Below, in pieces: positions 5,625 to 5,657 of a DNA stretch of 5,657 nt (positions within the stretch are counted from its first letter, which is position 1; each line of letters begins with the position of its first letter). The position numbers and the translations under genes were made by a program. Below the pieces are notes generated by a model, which saw only the letters and a program-made list of their open reading frames with translations, was not told where the DNA came from and made no database searches. The stretch spans positions 1 through 5,657 of the forward strand of contig JAUVAM010000301.1 in the NCBI GenBank assembly GCA_030591745.1. Reading direction: 5' to 3'. Source of the DNA: Deltaproteobacteria bacterium. Lineage in GTDB: Bacteria; Myxococcota; B64-G9.

Positions 5625-5657
5625 ATGGGTAACGTATTGATCTTCGCCGAACACAAA
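5625..5657 (+). CDS. etfA: Electron transfer flavoprotein alpha subunit, N-terminal fragment
   Basis: Only the first 11 codons are in the window (MGNVLIFAEHK), and the gene runs off the end. NVLIFAEHK is the typical EtfA N-terminus, the first beta strand of domain I, and the position 24 bases after etfB is the standard etfB-etfA order. EtfA would carry the FAD of the heterodimer. The FAD-binding region lies outside the window, so it cannot be checked for integrity. Confidence 0.87.
   Translation, partial: MGNVLIFAEHK

Noticed and set aside
1..5657. CRISPR arrays, tRNA/rRNA genes, insertion sequences, integrase sites, toxin-antitoxin or defence genes
   Set aside because: No repeated spacer pattern, inverted terminal repeats, RNA gene-like segments or relevant proteins were seen. 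The window is nearly all accounted for by core metabolic genes and short gaps of at most about 50 bases.

Overview
This 5.7 kb window is a gene-dense, GC-rich (by eye), one-strand stretch of bacterial core metabolism. All supported genes lie on the + strand. The gene set suggests a Gram-negative bacterium of the broad deltaproteobacterial type (Desulfobacterota/Myxococcota-like). The reasons are two lipoproteins, one of them LptM-like, a DapL-type lysine branch linked to dapA and dapB, a TalC-type transaldolase, and group I ETF genes. This placement is an inference from gene content; there is no rRNA or marker phylogeny here. Half of the eight complete genes start with GTG, and leucine is often written TTG despite the GC-rich background.

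Region 1 (1-3029) is the diaminopimelate/lysine block. It begins with the last few codons of a probable upstream gene, followed by a 59-residue LptM-like lipoprotein. Then come dapA (dihydrodipicolinate synthase), dapB (dihydrodipicolinate reductase) and dapL (LL-diaminopimelate aminotransferase). dapA/dapB and dapB/dapL overlap by 4 bp (GTGA, ATGA), so they are very probably co-transcribed and translationally coupled. Together they convert pyruvate plus aspartate semialdehyde to LL-diaminopimelate by the short aminotransferase route, without succinyl or acetyl intermediates. The product feeds peptidoglycan and lysine.

Region 2 (3039-4126) continues the same transcription unit. It holds folK (HPPK, folate synthesis) and, overlapping it by GTGA, an unrecognised TPR-repeat lipoprotein.

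Region 3 (4123-5657) appears to start a new transcription unit. A near-consensus sigma70-type promoter (TTGACA, 16 bp, TAGAAT) overlaps the stop codon of the TPR lipoprotein gene and precedes talC (transaldolase), then etfB and the first 11 codons of etfA. TalC belongs to the pentose phosphate pathway. EtfBA carries electrons from flavin dehydrogenases such as acyl-CoA dehydrogenases to the quinone pool.

I found no mobile element, CRISPR array, RNA gene, toxin-antitoxin pair or defence gene, and no convincing evidence of a new biological system. The points most worth a second look are the two small lipoproteins, the promoter at the stop codon, several substitutions at known functional positions (DapA lysine site, DapB cofactor site, FolK catalytic loop), and the TTG-rich leucine usage.
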